Shown in pieces: positions 44,866-54,179 of a DNA stretch of 64,000 nucleotides. The notes under the pieces are model-generated. The model was not told the origin of the DNA. It made no database searches and saw nothing but the letters and a program-made list of their open reading frames with translations. Where the stretch lies: contig NZ_JAKSYM010000376.1 in assembly GCF_022829545.1 (NCBI RefSeq), positions 1-64,000 of the forward strand, in the 5' to 3' direction. Source of the stretch: Methylobacterium sp. J-030. Its GTDB lineage: Bacteria; Pseudomonadota; Alphaproteobacteria; Rhizobiales; Beijerinckiaceae. The position numbers and the translations under genes were made by a program. Position 1 is the stretch's first letter; every line of letters begins with the position of its first letter.

Positions 44866-45201
44866 ATGTCTGCCAAAAAGGCGATCCCTATCCTCGACAC
44901 GATGATCGATCTGTTTGCGCTCATGGGCGCAGGCAACGCTCTTGGATTACAGGTTAAGGAAATCGCGAGACGCATCTATCTTGTCCAACACGAGATTGAG
45001 TGGACCGCAGATCTTGCTTTAGCCGCTAGCAAAATGCGGGCAATGTCGTCGATGTACGCGATGAAATACATCCCCGATGGTGGGTGCGAAGCGTTCCGCG
45101 CGCATAATGAGGCTCATCTCGATAAACTGCGAGCGGCTTTTATTGAATTCCGAGCCCATGTCCTCCGTCAAGAGAGCGCTCAAAATCATTATTCACCGTG
45201 A
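44866..45201 (+). CDS. Hypothetical protein (111 aa), helical
   Basis: A 111-residue, mostly helical protein starting MSAKKAIPILDTMIDLFALM, with LQVKEIARRIYLVQHEIEWT in the middle. A strong ribosome-binding site (GGAGGAG at 44851) precedes the ATG. It sits 27 bases after the FkbM gene and ends 37 bases before the convergent SGNH-like gene. No family recognised; no signal peptide. Confidence 0.55.
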   Translation: MSAKKAIPILDTMIDLFALMGAGNALGLQVKEIARRIYLVQHEIEWTADLALAASKMRAMSSMYAMKYIPDGGCEAFRAHNEAHLDKLRAAFIEFRAHVLRQESAQNHYSP

Positions 45202-45237
45202 CGAATTAAGATCAAGCATGACGAAATTAAAAAAATA

Positions 45238-45957
45238 CTATCCGTCCACGTTAGCTTCGCCGAGCGTCCACAGAACAGCATAGTCCCGGTTGAGGATCGC
45301 GAGCTGGCGCGTCGCCGCGCGCAGCATGTTGCGCCAGACTGGGAGCGGGCGGAATCCTAGAGAGATGCCGAGGGACTTCTCAACGGCACGCGCAGCTGCT
45401 TCGGTGCAGTCCTTAGCAATATGAGCATGGCCGTCGCTGTAGCGTCGCTTGAGCGATCCGTCGCGCGAATGGTAGACCCGCGGAATCGGGACGAAAGTGT
45501 AGCCGGCCTGATGCGTCCGTGCCTCTAGGGCCTTGTCGAGCAGGAACCAGGCAACGAGTCGTTCGGCCAGCGTGCCGACGTTGGGCAGTATAGGATTCGG
45601 CACCAACGGATCGATAGGCGGAACAATTCCCATCACACAGATCTTCGGTCGATGTCGGAATTGGTTTGTTGCATCGGTGAGAGCCGTGACGTACCGCGTC
45701 GCTAGATCATCGGCTTCAGTCTGAAGGGACAAACCTTTCGAAGCGGCGATCCGCAGCATATGGCATCGAACATCAACTTCGCCGAAGACGAAAATAATAA
45801 CATCATCCGGTTCGAACTGGGTCTGCCGGAGCATATCCGCGGCGCCATCGCGACCGACGCGATGCATAGTACGTCCAGGAATGCAATGGAGATCGGCGTT
45901 CTCAGTCCTGGCAAAAAGATAATTGCCGTGACTATCGCCAAAGATATGCGCGCGCAT
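45238..45957 (-). CDS. SGNH-like hydrolase with GDSH motif
   Basis: A 239-residue protein starting MRAHIFGDSHGNYLFARTEN, where GDSH supplies the Ser nucleophile of an SGNH fold. The Gly block is less clear (HCIPGRTMHRVGRDG), the Asn block is replaced by VFGEVDVRCHMLR, and SDGHAHIAKDCTEAAARAVE is the likely Asp/His region. ICVMGIVPPIDP and AGYTFVPIPRVYHSRDG give the strands between. This variant belongs to proteins seen in polysaccharide clusters; acyl transfer or de-acylation is plausible. I chose the ATG at 45957; a 112-residue extension up to 46293 reads unlike protein from about 46000 onward. Confidence 0.65.
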   Translation of the reverse strand: MRAHIFGDSHGNYLFARTENADLHCIPGRTMHRVGRDGAADMLRQTQFEPDDVIIFVFGEVDVRCHMLRIAASKGLSLQTEADDLATRYVTALTDATNQFRHRPKICVMGIVPPIDPLVPNPILPNVGTLAERLVAWFLLDKALEARTHQAGYTFVPIPRVYHSRDGSLKRRYSDGHAHIAKDCTEAAARAVEKSLGISLGFRPLPVWRNMLRAATRQLAILNRDYAVLWTLGEANVDG

Positions 45958-46439
45958 GCTTCCACACCCACAAGGCAGGTATCTCGTAAAAGATTTTGCG
46001 CGCTGAATATGTGATGGAAACACAACACCGCGCCGAATATGTAAGACTGCAGTGATGAAGAACTGGTCCTGCGCATCCTTCATGGCGAGTGGAGGGGATC
46101 TGACCGGCTGATACGCGGATTTGACCTCGGCGAGTTCGTCATCACCGACTGGGCTTGAACTGCCCAGCGCGAGGGTCGGTGGCGAATTGCCTCCCCCAGA
46201 ATACTCTTGCGGCGAAGAGAGCCCAGATACTTGCGCGGTTATAACCTCCGCGCCTGTCGTACTGCTCCCCCCTTTGGACCGAGCAGGGGGCACAGGTCAC
46301 GAAGTCATCGGTGCAAGCCTATCGGTAAGGCTATCTTAACCGATCCTGACCGCCGCACAGGGGCGGGGTGGGATCTTTCGCGGCGTCCGCCACCGACATC
46401 GCGGGTTCACTATCAAGACGATTTCTGTCGTCTGGGAGA

Positions 46440-46510
46440 GCCAGCAGCCCGGCTCGCCCGTGTCGTTCGTCGCCCATCGTTACGGCCTTTCGCTGAGCCC
46501 GCTGTTCTCA
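46440..46510 (+). pseudogene. IS2-group OrfA fragment
   Basis: ESQQPGSPVSFVAHRYGLSL is the helix-turn-helix of the IS2-group OrfA found at 4460-4560 (ESQRPGSSVSFVARRYGLSP). Only about 25 codons remain. Confidence 0.6.
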
Positions 46511-46538
46511 CCTGTGCAAGTGCGCCCCAGAGGCAGCG

Positions 46539-49500
46539 TCATGCGAACTCAGGCGACAGCAAAAGCTCGAGATCGGCCTGCGTCATCGCGAGGATCGACG
46601 CGCCGTCCTGGTCGAAGAGCGACTGCGCCAGCGCGCTCTTGCGCTCCTTGAGGATCTCCATTTTCTCCTCGATGGTTCCGCTCGCCAAGAGCTTGTGCAC
46701 GAAGACCGGCTTGGTCTGTCCGATCCGGTGGGCCCGATCGACCGCCTGATCTTCCACGGCTGGGTTCCACCAGGGGTCGTAGAGGATCACGGTGTCGGCC
46801 GCGGTCAGGTTGAGACCGGTCCCCCCGGCCTTCAGGCTGACGAGGAAGACGCTGACAGAGCCTCCCTCGAACAGCCGGATGGCCGCCTCTCGATCCCGGG
46901 TTGCTCCTGTCAGGAGCGCGTAGCGGATTGCCCGCTCGGTGAGCCGTTCCTCGATCAGGCGTAGCATCGAGGTGAATTGCGAGAAGACAAGGATGCGCCG
47001 CCCCTCCGCGAGCAGCTCTGTCAGCATCTCCTCCAGGCGGTCGAGCTTGGCCGACCCGGCACCGGCCAACCGCGCCGCCGGCTTACGCGCCGTGTTTCGC
47101 TTCGGCGGCGGGATCTCGCTGTCCGAGCTATTCGCGCTGCCCGGCTTCAGAAGGCGTGGATCGCAGCACGCTTGGCGCAGCTTCAGCAGAGCATCGAGGA
47201 TGACGATCCGACTGCGTGCCCAGCCGCGCTCGGCGATCGCGGCGCGGACGCGCGCATGCATGGACAGCCGGATCGCCTCGTAGACGTCGCGCTGCGCGCC
47301 GTGCAGGTCGATGCGTTCGACGATCTCGGTCTTCGGCGGCAGTTCGCGGGCGACCGCTTCCTTGGTCCGACGCAGCAGGAACGGCTTGACGCGGCGGGCC
47401 AGCACCTGGCTGCGCTCGCGGTCGCCGTGCTTCTCGATCGGGTTGCGCCAGACTCGAGCGAAGCTCTTGCGGTCACCCAGCAGACCGGGGCAGGCGAAGG
47501 CGAACAGGGACCACAGCTCGTCGAGATTGTTCTCCAGCGGGGTACCGGTCATGCACACGCGGTGGGCCGCCTCGATCCCGAGCAGCAGCTTCGTCGTCGC
47601 GGCATCCGGGTTCTTGATCGTCTGCGCCTCATCGAGCAGCAGCAGCGGCCAAGTGCGCGCTGCCAGCACGGCGTGATCGCGGGCGATCAGCGGGTAGGTC
47701 GTCAACACCACGTCGCTGTCAGGGATCGCGCCGAATCGATCGGCGCGATCGTGGCCGTGGAGGGTCAGGACGCGCAAGCTCGGCGCGAAGCGCTCCGCCT
47801 CCCGGCGCCAGTTCGCCATCAAGCTGGTGGGCGCGACCACCAGGGCCGGGCCGGCGAGCCGAACCTGTGCCTTCTCGACCGCGATCAGTGCCAGGGCTTG
47901 CACCGTCTTGCCGAGACCCATGTCGTCCGCGAGCACGCCGCCGAAACCGAGCTCGCCGAGGAAGGTGAGCCACGAGACGCCCTCGTGCTGATAGGGGCGC
48001 AGGGTCGCGCGGAAGTCGAGCGGCAGCACAGCCGGCGGGATCCCGCCGGCCGCACCGAGCCTGCGCCCCATCTCGCGCACGCGCTCGCCGCCCCGCCAGA
48101 TCGTATCGGGCAGCGCTGCCTCGAACTCCGCGAGCCCCACGGCGGCCGCACGGCCGAGGCGCAGGCAACCATCTCCCGCCCCACGGCCGAGCGCGAGATC
48201 GCGGATCGCCGCGACGATCGGTTTGAGCCGCGTTGCCGGGAGGGCGAGGATGCGTCCGTCACGCAGAGGCAGGTAGGCGGCCTCGTCATCCTCCGCCAAG
48301 GTGTCCATCATCGCGAGATCGAAGCCGGGCGCGGTGATCATCGCGACGATCGGACCGATCAGGTCGATCCGCTCGCCGTCGACCAAGGTGCCAAGATGGA
48401 GTTCGAGCCAGTCGATGCCCGCCCCCTCGCGGATCTCAGCCTCGAAACCGGCGCCCGCCCGCAGCAACCGGCCTGGAAAGTCGTCGGCGACCGCGATCTC
48501 CCACCCCTCCGCCCGAAGCCGGGGCAGGACGTGGAACTGCGCGTCGAGCCAGGCGAGATCGTCGCCGTCCGGGACGAAGTCGCGCGCGTGCGCGTCGGGA
48601 ACCCGGGCGCGCCGCTCGGGCAGCGGGACGAACTCGTTCGCCAAGAGGTCGGCGACGGCCCGACGCTCCGCGTCCGCGTCGCGGTGGATCTCGACCAAGC
48701 GTCCGGCCGTGAGCCGCGTGACCACGGGATGGGCTTCGCCAAGGGGAATGATCACGGGACCGTAGCGGAAGGAGAGGCGGCCCAGCCCGATCCGCTCGGG
48801 CGCGGGCGGTGTGCCATAGCCGAAGTAGCTGTAGGGTGACGCCCTCTCTGGCGGCAGATCGGCGGCGAACAGGCGCAGGACCGGGATCGGCGTAATGCCG
48901 GTCACACGCTCCCGCTGGGGTTCCGGTGCCGCCGCAGCGGTGAGGCTGGGCGCGCGCTGGGTCAAGGCGGCGTTGAACGCCGCGACTGCGGTTCCGGGCA
49001 CCTCCGGCGCGGCCAGCAGCGTCGCGGCGATCCGCGGCGGATAGCCCGTCTCGACGACCCCGATTACACCCTCCTCGGAGTCGACATAGACCGGCGGCGT
49101 GGCGGCGAGCGCGTGGCCTCGGCCCTCGAGTTCGATCCGAGGCACCAGGGCGGCCTCGCCCGCTGGTTGCCAGACGATCCGCCCCGATCGCGGCGGTCCC
49201 GACGCGAGAACCGGTCCGGCCAGATCCGACCAGCGGGCTCGGCCGGTTGCGAGGATCTCAGCGAGGATCGCCGCCCCCGCGTCGCAGGCGAGGCTGATGG
49301 CGCCTCCCGCCCCGTAGCTCCCGGAGTCGCGTCGGATCAACGTCGCCGCACGAACGATCCTCAGATCTGAAGGCCGCAGGAACTTGGCAGGAGTGCCAGA
49401 CACCGCGCTCACGTCGTATGGGCGGCTGCTCTGCGAAAATCGGCCGTCCTTGAACAACCGCGCCGAGATGAGGCGGACGCCGAGCCGCGCAACACCCTGG

Positions 49501-49997
49501 CCCCTCGGGATCGGGCTGAGAAGGTAGATGAGGCGCTGCGCGATGCTGCCGGGGTAGCTCTCCTCGGCTGTGGCTTGAGCGCGGGCGAGATCATCCAGCC
49601 ACGCGGCCAAGCCCGGTATTGCGATCGCACTTTGGTTGGCCGGGGTGACGGCGCGCGGCGACGGCCCGGTGAGGAGCCGAGCGACGCGCTCCTCAGACGT
49701 GAGGCCAGGAACGCGCGGCATCGCGTGGAGGCCGTAGAGGAGCACGGCCGCGACATGCTTGCAGTTGAAGCCGACTGGGCACGTGCATTCCCCCGCGATG
49801 CTGACACCGCCGCGCCCGTCCCCGATGTCGATCGTCTGCTCGTAGGGCCGGGGGTCCGTGCCGAGAACCCGCCCGAACACGACCTCATCGTCCCGCTCGT
49901 AGGCGAGGACCCGGCCATCTCGCAGATACTGCCGCCCAGCCTCGAGGGCGTTCCGCCCGACCTCGCTGAGGATATGCTTCTCGCCGAAACGCTCCAT
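46539..49997 (-). CDS. SWIM-domain SNF2/HepA-type helicase
   Basis: A 1152-residue SF2 ATPase, thought to remodel nucleoprotein complexes in bacteria. At the N-terminus, GECTCPVGFNCKHVAAVLLY is a SWIM zinc finger (CxCPxGxxCKH). A long middle region follows, then the SNF2 core: GVLADDMGLGKTVQALALIA (Walker A), LLLDEAQTIKNPDA (Walker B), CMTGTPLENNLDELWSLFAF, RRILVFSQFTSMLRLIEERL, VSLKAGGTGLNLTAADTVIL and YDPWWNPAVEDQAVDRAHRI. The domain order and length are those of the SWIM-SNF2 family. ATG 49997 gives MERFGEKHILSEVGRNALEA; a 24-residue longer start is possible. High GC and ordinary codon use suggest a resident chromosomal or older island gene. Confidence 0.9.
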   Translation of the reverse strand: MERFGEKHILSEVGRNALEAGRQYLRDGRVLAYERDDEVVFGRVLGTDPRPYEQTIDIGDGRGGVSIAGECTCPVGFNCKHVAAVLLYGLHAMPRVPGLTSEERVARLLTGPSPRAVTPANQSAIAIPGLAAWLDDLARAQATAEESYPGSIAQRLIYLLSPIPRGQGVARLGVRLISARLFKDGRFSQSSRPYDVSAVSGTPAKFLRPSDLRIVRAATLIRRDSGSYGAGGAISLACDAGAAILAEILATGRARWSDLAGPVLASGPPRSGRIVWQPAGEAALVPRIELEGRGHALAATPPVYVDSEEGVIGVVETGYPPRIAATLLAAPEVPGTAVAAFNAALTQRAPSLTAAAAPEPQRERVTGITPIPVLRLFAADLPPERASPYSYFGYGTPPAPERIGLGRLSFRYGPVIIPLGEAHPVVTRLTAGRLVEIHRDADAERRAVADLLANEFVPLPERRARVPDAHARDFVPDGDDLAWLDAQFHVLPRLRAEGWEIAVADDFPGRLLRAGAGFEAEIREGAGIDWLELHLGTLVDGERIDLIGPIVAMITAPGFDLAMMDTLAEDDEAAYLPLRDGRILALPATRLKPIVAAIRDLALGRGAGDGCLRLGRAAAVGLAEFEAALPDTIWRGGERVREMGRRLGAAGGIPPAVLPLDFRATLRPYQHEGVSWLTFLGELGFGGVLADDMGLGKTVQALALIAVEKAQVRLAGPALVVAPTSLMANWRREAERFAPSLRVLTLHGHDRADRFGAIPDSDVVLTTYPLIARDHAVLAARTWPLLLLDEAQTIKNPDAATTKLLLGIEAAHRVCMTGTPLENNLDELWSLFAFACPGLLGDRKSFARVWRNPIEKHGDRERSQVLARRVKPFLLRRTKEAVARELPPKTEIVERIDLHGAQRDVYEAIRLSMHARVRAAIAERGWARSRIVILDALLKLRQACCDPRLLKPGSANSSDSEIPPPKRNTARKPAARLAGAGSAKLDRLEEMLTELLAEGRRILVFSQFTSMLRLIEERLTERAIRYALLTGATRDREAAIRLFEGGSVSVFLVSLKAGGTGLNLTAADTVILYDPWWNPAVEDQAVDRAHRIGQTKPVFVHKLLASGTIEEKMEILKERKSALAQSLFDQDGASILAMTQADLELLLSPEFA

Positions 49998-50160
49998 AGG
50001 ATTACCGCGGGGCCTCCTCGAAGCGCCGACCTCGAATTCATTCGACGGGAGCGAGAGGACCGTTGTCAATCAGGGACGCACCAAGTGCGGAATCCCACCA
50101 CGGCCATCTCTCCGTTGATGCCCACAGCCTCACCTACAGTTAGGATCCGTAGAGCTTCTC

Positions 50161-50403
50161 ATGCCATCGGCCATCAGTATGCGCGACCTGAAGAGACTGT
50201 CAGTCGGTGCGATCCAGGCTTTGCCCCATGCGGTCCCGATCAAGAACGGCACCGCGACAGTGGGGGTTTTGTCCCCGATCCACACGCTCTCGCGTGAGTA
50301 CATGAGCAAGGTGTTGGCGGACATCGAAGCCGCAGCGGCGCGGCGCTCGTCCGAACAGGAGGCGGCAGTCGAGCAATTGCTGGCGGAGCGGGGCATTGAG
50401 TGA
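50161..50403 (+). CDS. Probable antitoxin of a PIN toxin pair
   Basis: An 80-residue protein (MPSAISMRDLKRLSVGAIQA ... VEQLLAERGIE) with an N-terminal DNA-binding-like part and a C-terminal helix rich in Ala and Glu. Its TGA overlaps the ATG of a PIN-domain gene (ATGA), the layout of type II toxin-antitoxin operons. The exact antitoxin family is not identified; a Phd-like fold is possible. Confidence 0.6.
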   Translation: MPSAISMRDLKRLSVGAIQALPHAVPIKNGTATVGVLSPIHTLSREYMSKVLADIEAAAARRSSEQEAAVEQLLAERGIE

Positions 50404-50810
50404 TGCCACAGGAGGCGAGGACCGGACCGCGAACGCCGTCCTCGATCCTCGTCGTCGACGCGAACATCATCTTGCGTGTCGTCCTCGGCCGCCGCTCGCA
50501 GCCAGTAGTCGCAGAGGTGATCGGGGCCCGCAGCGTCGTGACCTCGGCGCATGCGGCTGAGGAGGTCCGACAGGTTCTGCGCTCGGTCCCGCGATTGCCG
50601 TCGGAGGCCCCTGAGCTCGCCGGAGCGCTGCTGGTCGGCATTGAGGTGGCGTCAGCGGTGGTTCTACGCCGATCGCCTCGATACGGCTTCGCGCATCCTT
50701 CCTGACACGCAGGCACGGGCTGGCCGTCGTGGTCGCGAATCTACAGCGCGATCGGCGCGGAACCGAAGGTTCTCTCGGCCGAGGCGTCGCTGGCATCCGG
50801 CAAACCCAGT
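50403..50810 (+). pseudogene. PIN-domain toxin, frameshifted
   Basis: The first frame (to 50705) has SILVVDANIILRVVLGRRSQ, the first PIN Asp, and SVVTSAHAAEEVRQVL. Near 50660 sense moves to the next frame (FYADRLDTASRILPD), and near 50715 to the third (RRHGLAVVVANLQRDRRGTE), which resembles the last PIN strand and acidic residue. Two frame changes and missing codons make it inactive as RNase. The antitoxin in front is intact. Confidence 0.65.
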
Positions 50811-51002
50811 TATTAACCCACCTGTCAGCGGGGCCCCCTCAGCCGCCCATTGCGATCGCGACACGCTGAACGTCGCCCCGCCGATCGCGGCGGGTGTGAT
50901 AGGCGCCCCCCGCCGTCACCAAAGCGGCATTCCTCTCTTCAACGCCGCAGTGATCACGCGCCGGCAGGCGAGCTGCCGGCGGTCCGCGTCTGAGACCGAC
51001 AC

Positions 51003-51719
51003 TCACGCTCGATCGCGACGGCGTGACGGACGACGAGTCGTCCGGCCGCTCGGCTCCGCTCGAGCGTCAGGCGGCGGGAAGGGCGTTGAGGCCGGGACGT
51101 GGATGACGCGGCGACCATCCTCGATCGTCACGCGGTGTCCCTCACCGACCGATGCGATCGTCTCCCCGACGACAGTCGCTGGTTCGGCGTCGTATCGCCC
51201 TCTTACGCCCCGCATGCTTTCGCGGCTTCGCCGGGTAGGCGGCCGGACCCGCCGCAGCCAATCCGTGAGGTAGTGCAGGGCGTAGCTCGTCGCGTCGACC
51301 TGATCGTCGTGGCGCCCGTTCGGGAACGCCAACAGCTCGCTCTCATAGGCGCCGAGCCACGGTGCCTCAGCGGGCAGGTGCACCCGCCCTTCCTCAAAGC
51401 GCGCCGACTGCGCCTCACAACGCGCCACCTTGTCGAGGCGGGCCGGCAGCAGGATCGGCCGCAGCGGACTCGTGCGGCGAAGATCCTGCAACAACGCGTG
51501 TCCGAGCGCCGTTTTCTCGATCAAGGTCACGTCGGCGTCCCAGCGCGCGTGCAACTCCAGCACGGCGCGCCGCAGCTGATGGAACTCGAAGCGCTTCCTG
51601 ACGACATCGAGCAAGAAGAAGTCCTGCTCGCGCACGCCCCACACTTGTCCGACGGACCAATCGCTCATCTCGCCCAGCGTCGACGCTGTATCCCAAGAGA
51701 CGATGATGCGGTCGAGCAA
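51003..51719 (-). CDS. Phage terminase large subunit, C-terminal nuclease domain (5'-truncated)
   Basis: A 238-residue remnant of TerL: DRIIVSWDTASTLGEMSDWS has the first RNase H-type Asp, DVTLIEKTALGHALLQDLRR the central strand, and FPNGRHDDQVDATSYALHYL the final Asp pair. The nuclease cleaves the DNA concatemer during phage packaging. The N-terminal ATPase domain is missing; the frame enters directly from the IS21 left end (PALLDRII). The C-terminal 70 residues are Pro/Arg-rich, as in Methylobacterium-type prophage relatives. It cannot package DNA as it stands. Confidence 0.85.
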   Translation of the reverse strand: MLDRIIVSWDTASTLGEMSDWSVGQVWGVREQDFFLLDVVRKRFEFHQLRRAVLELHARWDADVTLIEKTALGHALLQDLRRTSPLRPILLPARLDKVARCEAQSARFEEGRVHLPAEAPWLGAYESELLAFPNGRHDDQVDATSYALHYLTDWLRRVRPPTRRSRESMRGVRGRYDAEPATVVGETIASVGEGHRVTIEDGRRVIHVPASTPFPPPDARAEPSGRTTRRPSRRRDRA

Positions 51720-51839
51720 CGCCGGCTGTGATTAGGCGTGGAATAAGGACCCCGTTTTCGGGGTGATCGGCGTCCAAACGGGACCCCCAGGACAAGTCAT
51801 CCACACTGCCTTCCGGCTCGAACGGGAGGCTTGCGCGGG

Positions 51840-53339
51840 ATGTTGGTCGTGGAGACGGTCGCAAAGATCCGGCGCGCGTACTTCGTGCAGCAGAAGCCGA
51901 TCAAGCAGATCTGCCGGGAGCTGAGGGTCTCACGCAAGGTCGTGCGCAAGGTCATCCGCTCCGAGGCGACGGCGTTCCAATACACCCGCGCCGTTCAACC
52001 TGCCCCAAAGCTTGGATCGTGGCGGGGCGAGCTCGACCGGATGCTCCTGGCGAACGCCAGCACGGCGCGGCGTGAGCGACTGACGCTGATGCGTATCTAC
52101 GAGGCCCTGCGCGGGCTCGGCTACGAGGGCGGCTACGACGCGGTGCGCCGCTACGCCAAGGGCTGGAAGCGTGAGCGTACCGCGGTCACAGCCCAGGCGT
52201 TCGTGCCGCTCTCCTTCGCGCCGGGCGAGGCCTACCAGTTCGACTGGAGCCACGAGACGGTGCTGATCGGCGGCACGACCACGGAGATCAAGGTCGCCCA
52301 CGTCCGGCTCTGCCACTCGCGCATGCCGTTCGTGCGGGCCTACCCACGCGAGAGCCAGGAGATGGTGTTCGACGCCCACGACCGGGCGTTCGCCTTCTTC
52401 CGCGGCGTCTGCCAGCGCGGGATCTACGACAACATGAAGACCGCCGTGGACGCGATCTTCGTCGGACGTGAGCGCGCCTACAATCGCCGCTTCCTGCAGA
52501 TGTGCTCGCACTACCTCGTCGAGCCGGTGGCCTGCACACCGGCCTCGGGCTGGGAGAAGGGGCAGGTCGAGAACCAGGTCGGATTGTTGCGCGAGCGCCT
52601 GTTCACGCCGCGCATCCGGGTGAGGAGCTACGACGAGCTGAACGCCCTGCTGCTCGACGGGGTGATCGCCTACGCCAAGGCCCACCCGCATCCCGAGCAG
52701 CCCGACCGGACCGTGTGGCAGGCCTTTGAGGCCGAGCGGGCAGCCTTGGTCCCTTATGCCGGCCGCTTCGACGGCTTTCACGCTGTGCCGGCGGCCGTGT
52801 CCTCGACCTGTTTGGTTCGCTTCGACAACAATCGGTACTCGGTCACAGCCTCCGCCCTCGGGCGGCCGGTCGAGGTGCGCGCCTATGCTGAGCGCGTGGA
52901 GATCCGACAGGACGGGCGCATCGTCGGCGAGCATGCCCGTGGCTTCGGTCGCAACCAGACGGTGTTCGATCCCTGGCACTACGTCCCCGTGCTCGCCCGC
53001 AAGCCCGGTGCGCTCAGGAACGGCGCGCCGTTCAAGGACTGGGTGCTGCCGGCCGCCCTCGACCGGATCCGACGCATGCTCGCCGGCAGCGCCGATGGTG
53101 ACCGGCAGATGGTCGAGATCCTCACCGCCGTGCTGCGCGACGGCCTGAGTGCGGTCGAGGCCGCCTGCGCCGAGGCGTTGCGTGAGGGCGTGCACTCGGC
53201 CGACGTCGTCCTCAACATCCTCGCCCGTCAGCGCGAGCCCACCGTCCCGGTCACCATCCTGACGCCTGAGAGCCTGCGGCTGCGCCATGAGCCAGTCGCC
53301 GATTGTGCCCGCTACGACAGCCTGAGGAGAGCCCCATGA
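51840..53339 (+). CDS. istA: IS21 transposase IstA
   Basis: A 499-residue DDE transposase. KQICRELRVSRKVVRKVIRS is the helix-turn-helix, YQFDWSHETVLIGGTTTEIK has the first Asp, IYDNMKTAVDAIFVGRERAY the second, and GWEKGQVENQVGLLRERLFT the Glu. The Mu-transposase C-terminal domain follows (LVRFDNNRYSVTASALGRPV). ATG at 51840; a TTG at 51831 is also in frame. The stop overlaps the istB start (ATGA), so the two are translationally coupled. Confidence 0.92.
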   Translation: MLVVETVAKIRRAYFVQQKPIKQICRELRVSRKVVRKVIRSEATAFQYTRAVQPAPKLGSWRGELDRMLLANASTARRERLTLMRIYEALRGLGYEGGYDAVRRYAKGWKRERTAVTAQAFVPLSFAPGEAYQFDWSHETVLIGGTTTEIKVAHVRLCHSRMPFVRAYPRESQEMVFDAHDRAFAFFRGVCQRGIYDNMKTAVDAIFVGRERAYNRRFLQMCSHYLVEPVACTPASGWEKGQVENQVGLLRERLFTPRIRVRSYDELNALLLDGVIAYAKAHPHPEQPDRTVWQAFEAERAALVPYAGRFDGFHAVPAAVSSTCLVRFDNNRYSVTASALGRPVEVRAYAERVEIRQDGRIVGEHARGFGRNQTVFDPWHYVPVLARKPGALRNGAPFKDWVLPAALDRIRRMLAGSADGDRQMVEILTAVLRDGLSAVEAACAEALREGVHSADVVLNILARQREPTVPVTILTPESLRLRHEPVADCARYDSLRRAP

Positions 53340-54070
53340 TGGAACGTCAGAACATCCTCGCCACCATGGGCGAGCTGAAGCTGTTCGGGATGAAGGCCGC
53401 CTACGACGAGATCATCAAGGTCGCGCTCAAGCGCACTCACGAGCCTCAACAGGTCGTCGGCGACCTGCTCCAGGCCGAGATCAGCGAGAAGCAGGCGCGC
53501 TCGATCCGCTACCAGATGACGATCGCCAAACTGCCCCTGGCCAAGGACATCGCCGAATTCGCCTTCGACGGCACCCCAATCAACGAGGGTCTGGTGCGCG
53601 ACCTCGCCAGCGGCGAGTTCCTGGCTCACCAGCGCAACGTCGTGCTGGTCGGCGGCACCGGCACCGGCAAGACGCACTTGGCCATCGCTATCGTGCGAGC
53701 GTGTATCCGGGATGGGAAGCGAGGCCGGTTCTACAACGTGGTCGACCTCGTCAACCGGCTCGAAGCCGAGGCGCGTGCCGGCCGGCAGGGCCGCATCGCC
53801 GACCATCTTATGCGGCTCGACTTCGTGGTGCTGGACGAACTCGGCTACCTGCCGTTTGCGCAGTCAGGCGGCCAGTTGCTGTTCCATCTGATCAGCAAGC
53901 TCTACGAGACCACCTCGATCGTGGTGACCACCAACCTCGCCTTCGGCGAGTGGCCGAGCGTGTTCGCAGGCGACGCCAAGATGACCACGGCGTTGCTCGA
54001 CCGGCTCACCCATCACTGTGAGATCGTCGAGACCGGCAACGAAAGCTGGCGCTTCAAGAACCGCGCCTGA
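53336..54070 (+). CDS. istB: IS21 helper ATPase IstB
   Basis: A 244-residue AAA+ ATPase that assists IstA. GGTGTGKTHLAIAIVRACIR is Walker A, DFVVLDELGYLPFAQSGGQL is Walker B with the sensor, and SIVVTTNLAFGEWPSVFAGD carries the sensor-1 Asn. Length and motifs match full-length IstB; it is intact. Confidence 0.93.
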   Translation: MMERQNILATMGELKLFGMKAAYDEIIKVALKRTHEPQQVVGDLLQAEISEKQARSIRYQMTIAKLPLAKDIAEFAFDGTPINEGLVRDLASGEFLAHQRNVVLVGGTGTGKTHLAIAIVRACIRDGKRGRFYNVVDLVNRLEAEARAGRQGRIADHLMRLDFVVLDELGYLPFAQSGGQLLFHLISKLYETTSIVVTTNLAFGEWPSVFAGDAKMTTALLDRLTHHCEIVETGNESWRFKNRA

Positions 54071-54179
54071 GGTCGGCGTCCAACCTGGACAGCAGATCCG
54101 CTCAGCCGCACGGGACCCCGCTCGCGAAGGGGTCCCAATTGCACGCCGATCCGGGGTCCCGTTCCAACGCTTTTTGACA

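Larger units (their letters stand above)
51727..54179 (+). mobile_element. IS21-family element, 2453 bp
   Basis: The left end begins TGTGATTAGGCGTGGAATAA and the right end, read inward, TGTCAAAAAGCGTTGGAACG. The two ends share spaced GGGACCCC and GGCGT blocks; the right end has several copies, typical of IS21. The flanks (GCCGGC left, GTGGAG right) do not form a duplication, and they belong to two different prophage genes. istA and istB are both intact. Confidence 0.85.

Noticed and set aside
46977..48839. 620-codon frame opposite the SNF2 helicase gene
   Set aside because: Antisense shadow of a certain gene; composition is low-complexity Arg/Asp/Gln/Ala with no domain.
51930..53288. 452-codon frame opposite istA
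   Set aside because: Antisense shadow; istA has all IS21 catalytic motifs.
54080..54179. Repeated GGGACCCC blocks as a possible CRISPR or iteron array
   Set aside because: They are the multiple terminal repeats of the IS21 right end, mirrored at the left end (51750-51790).
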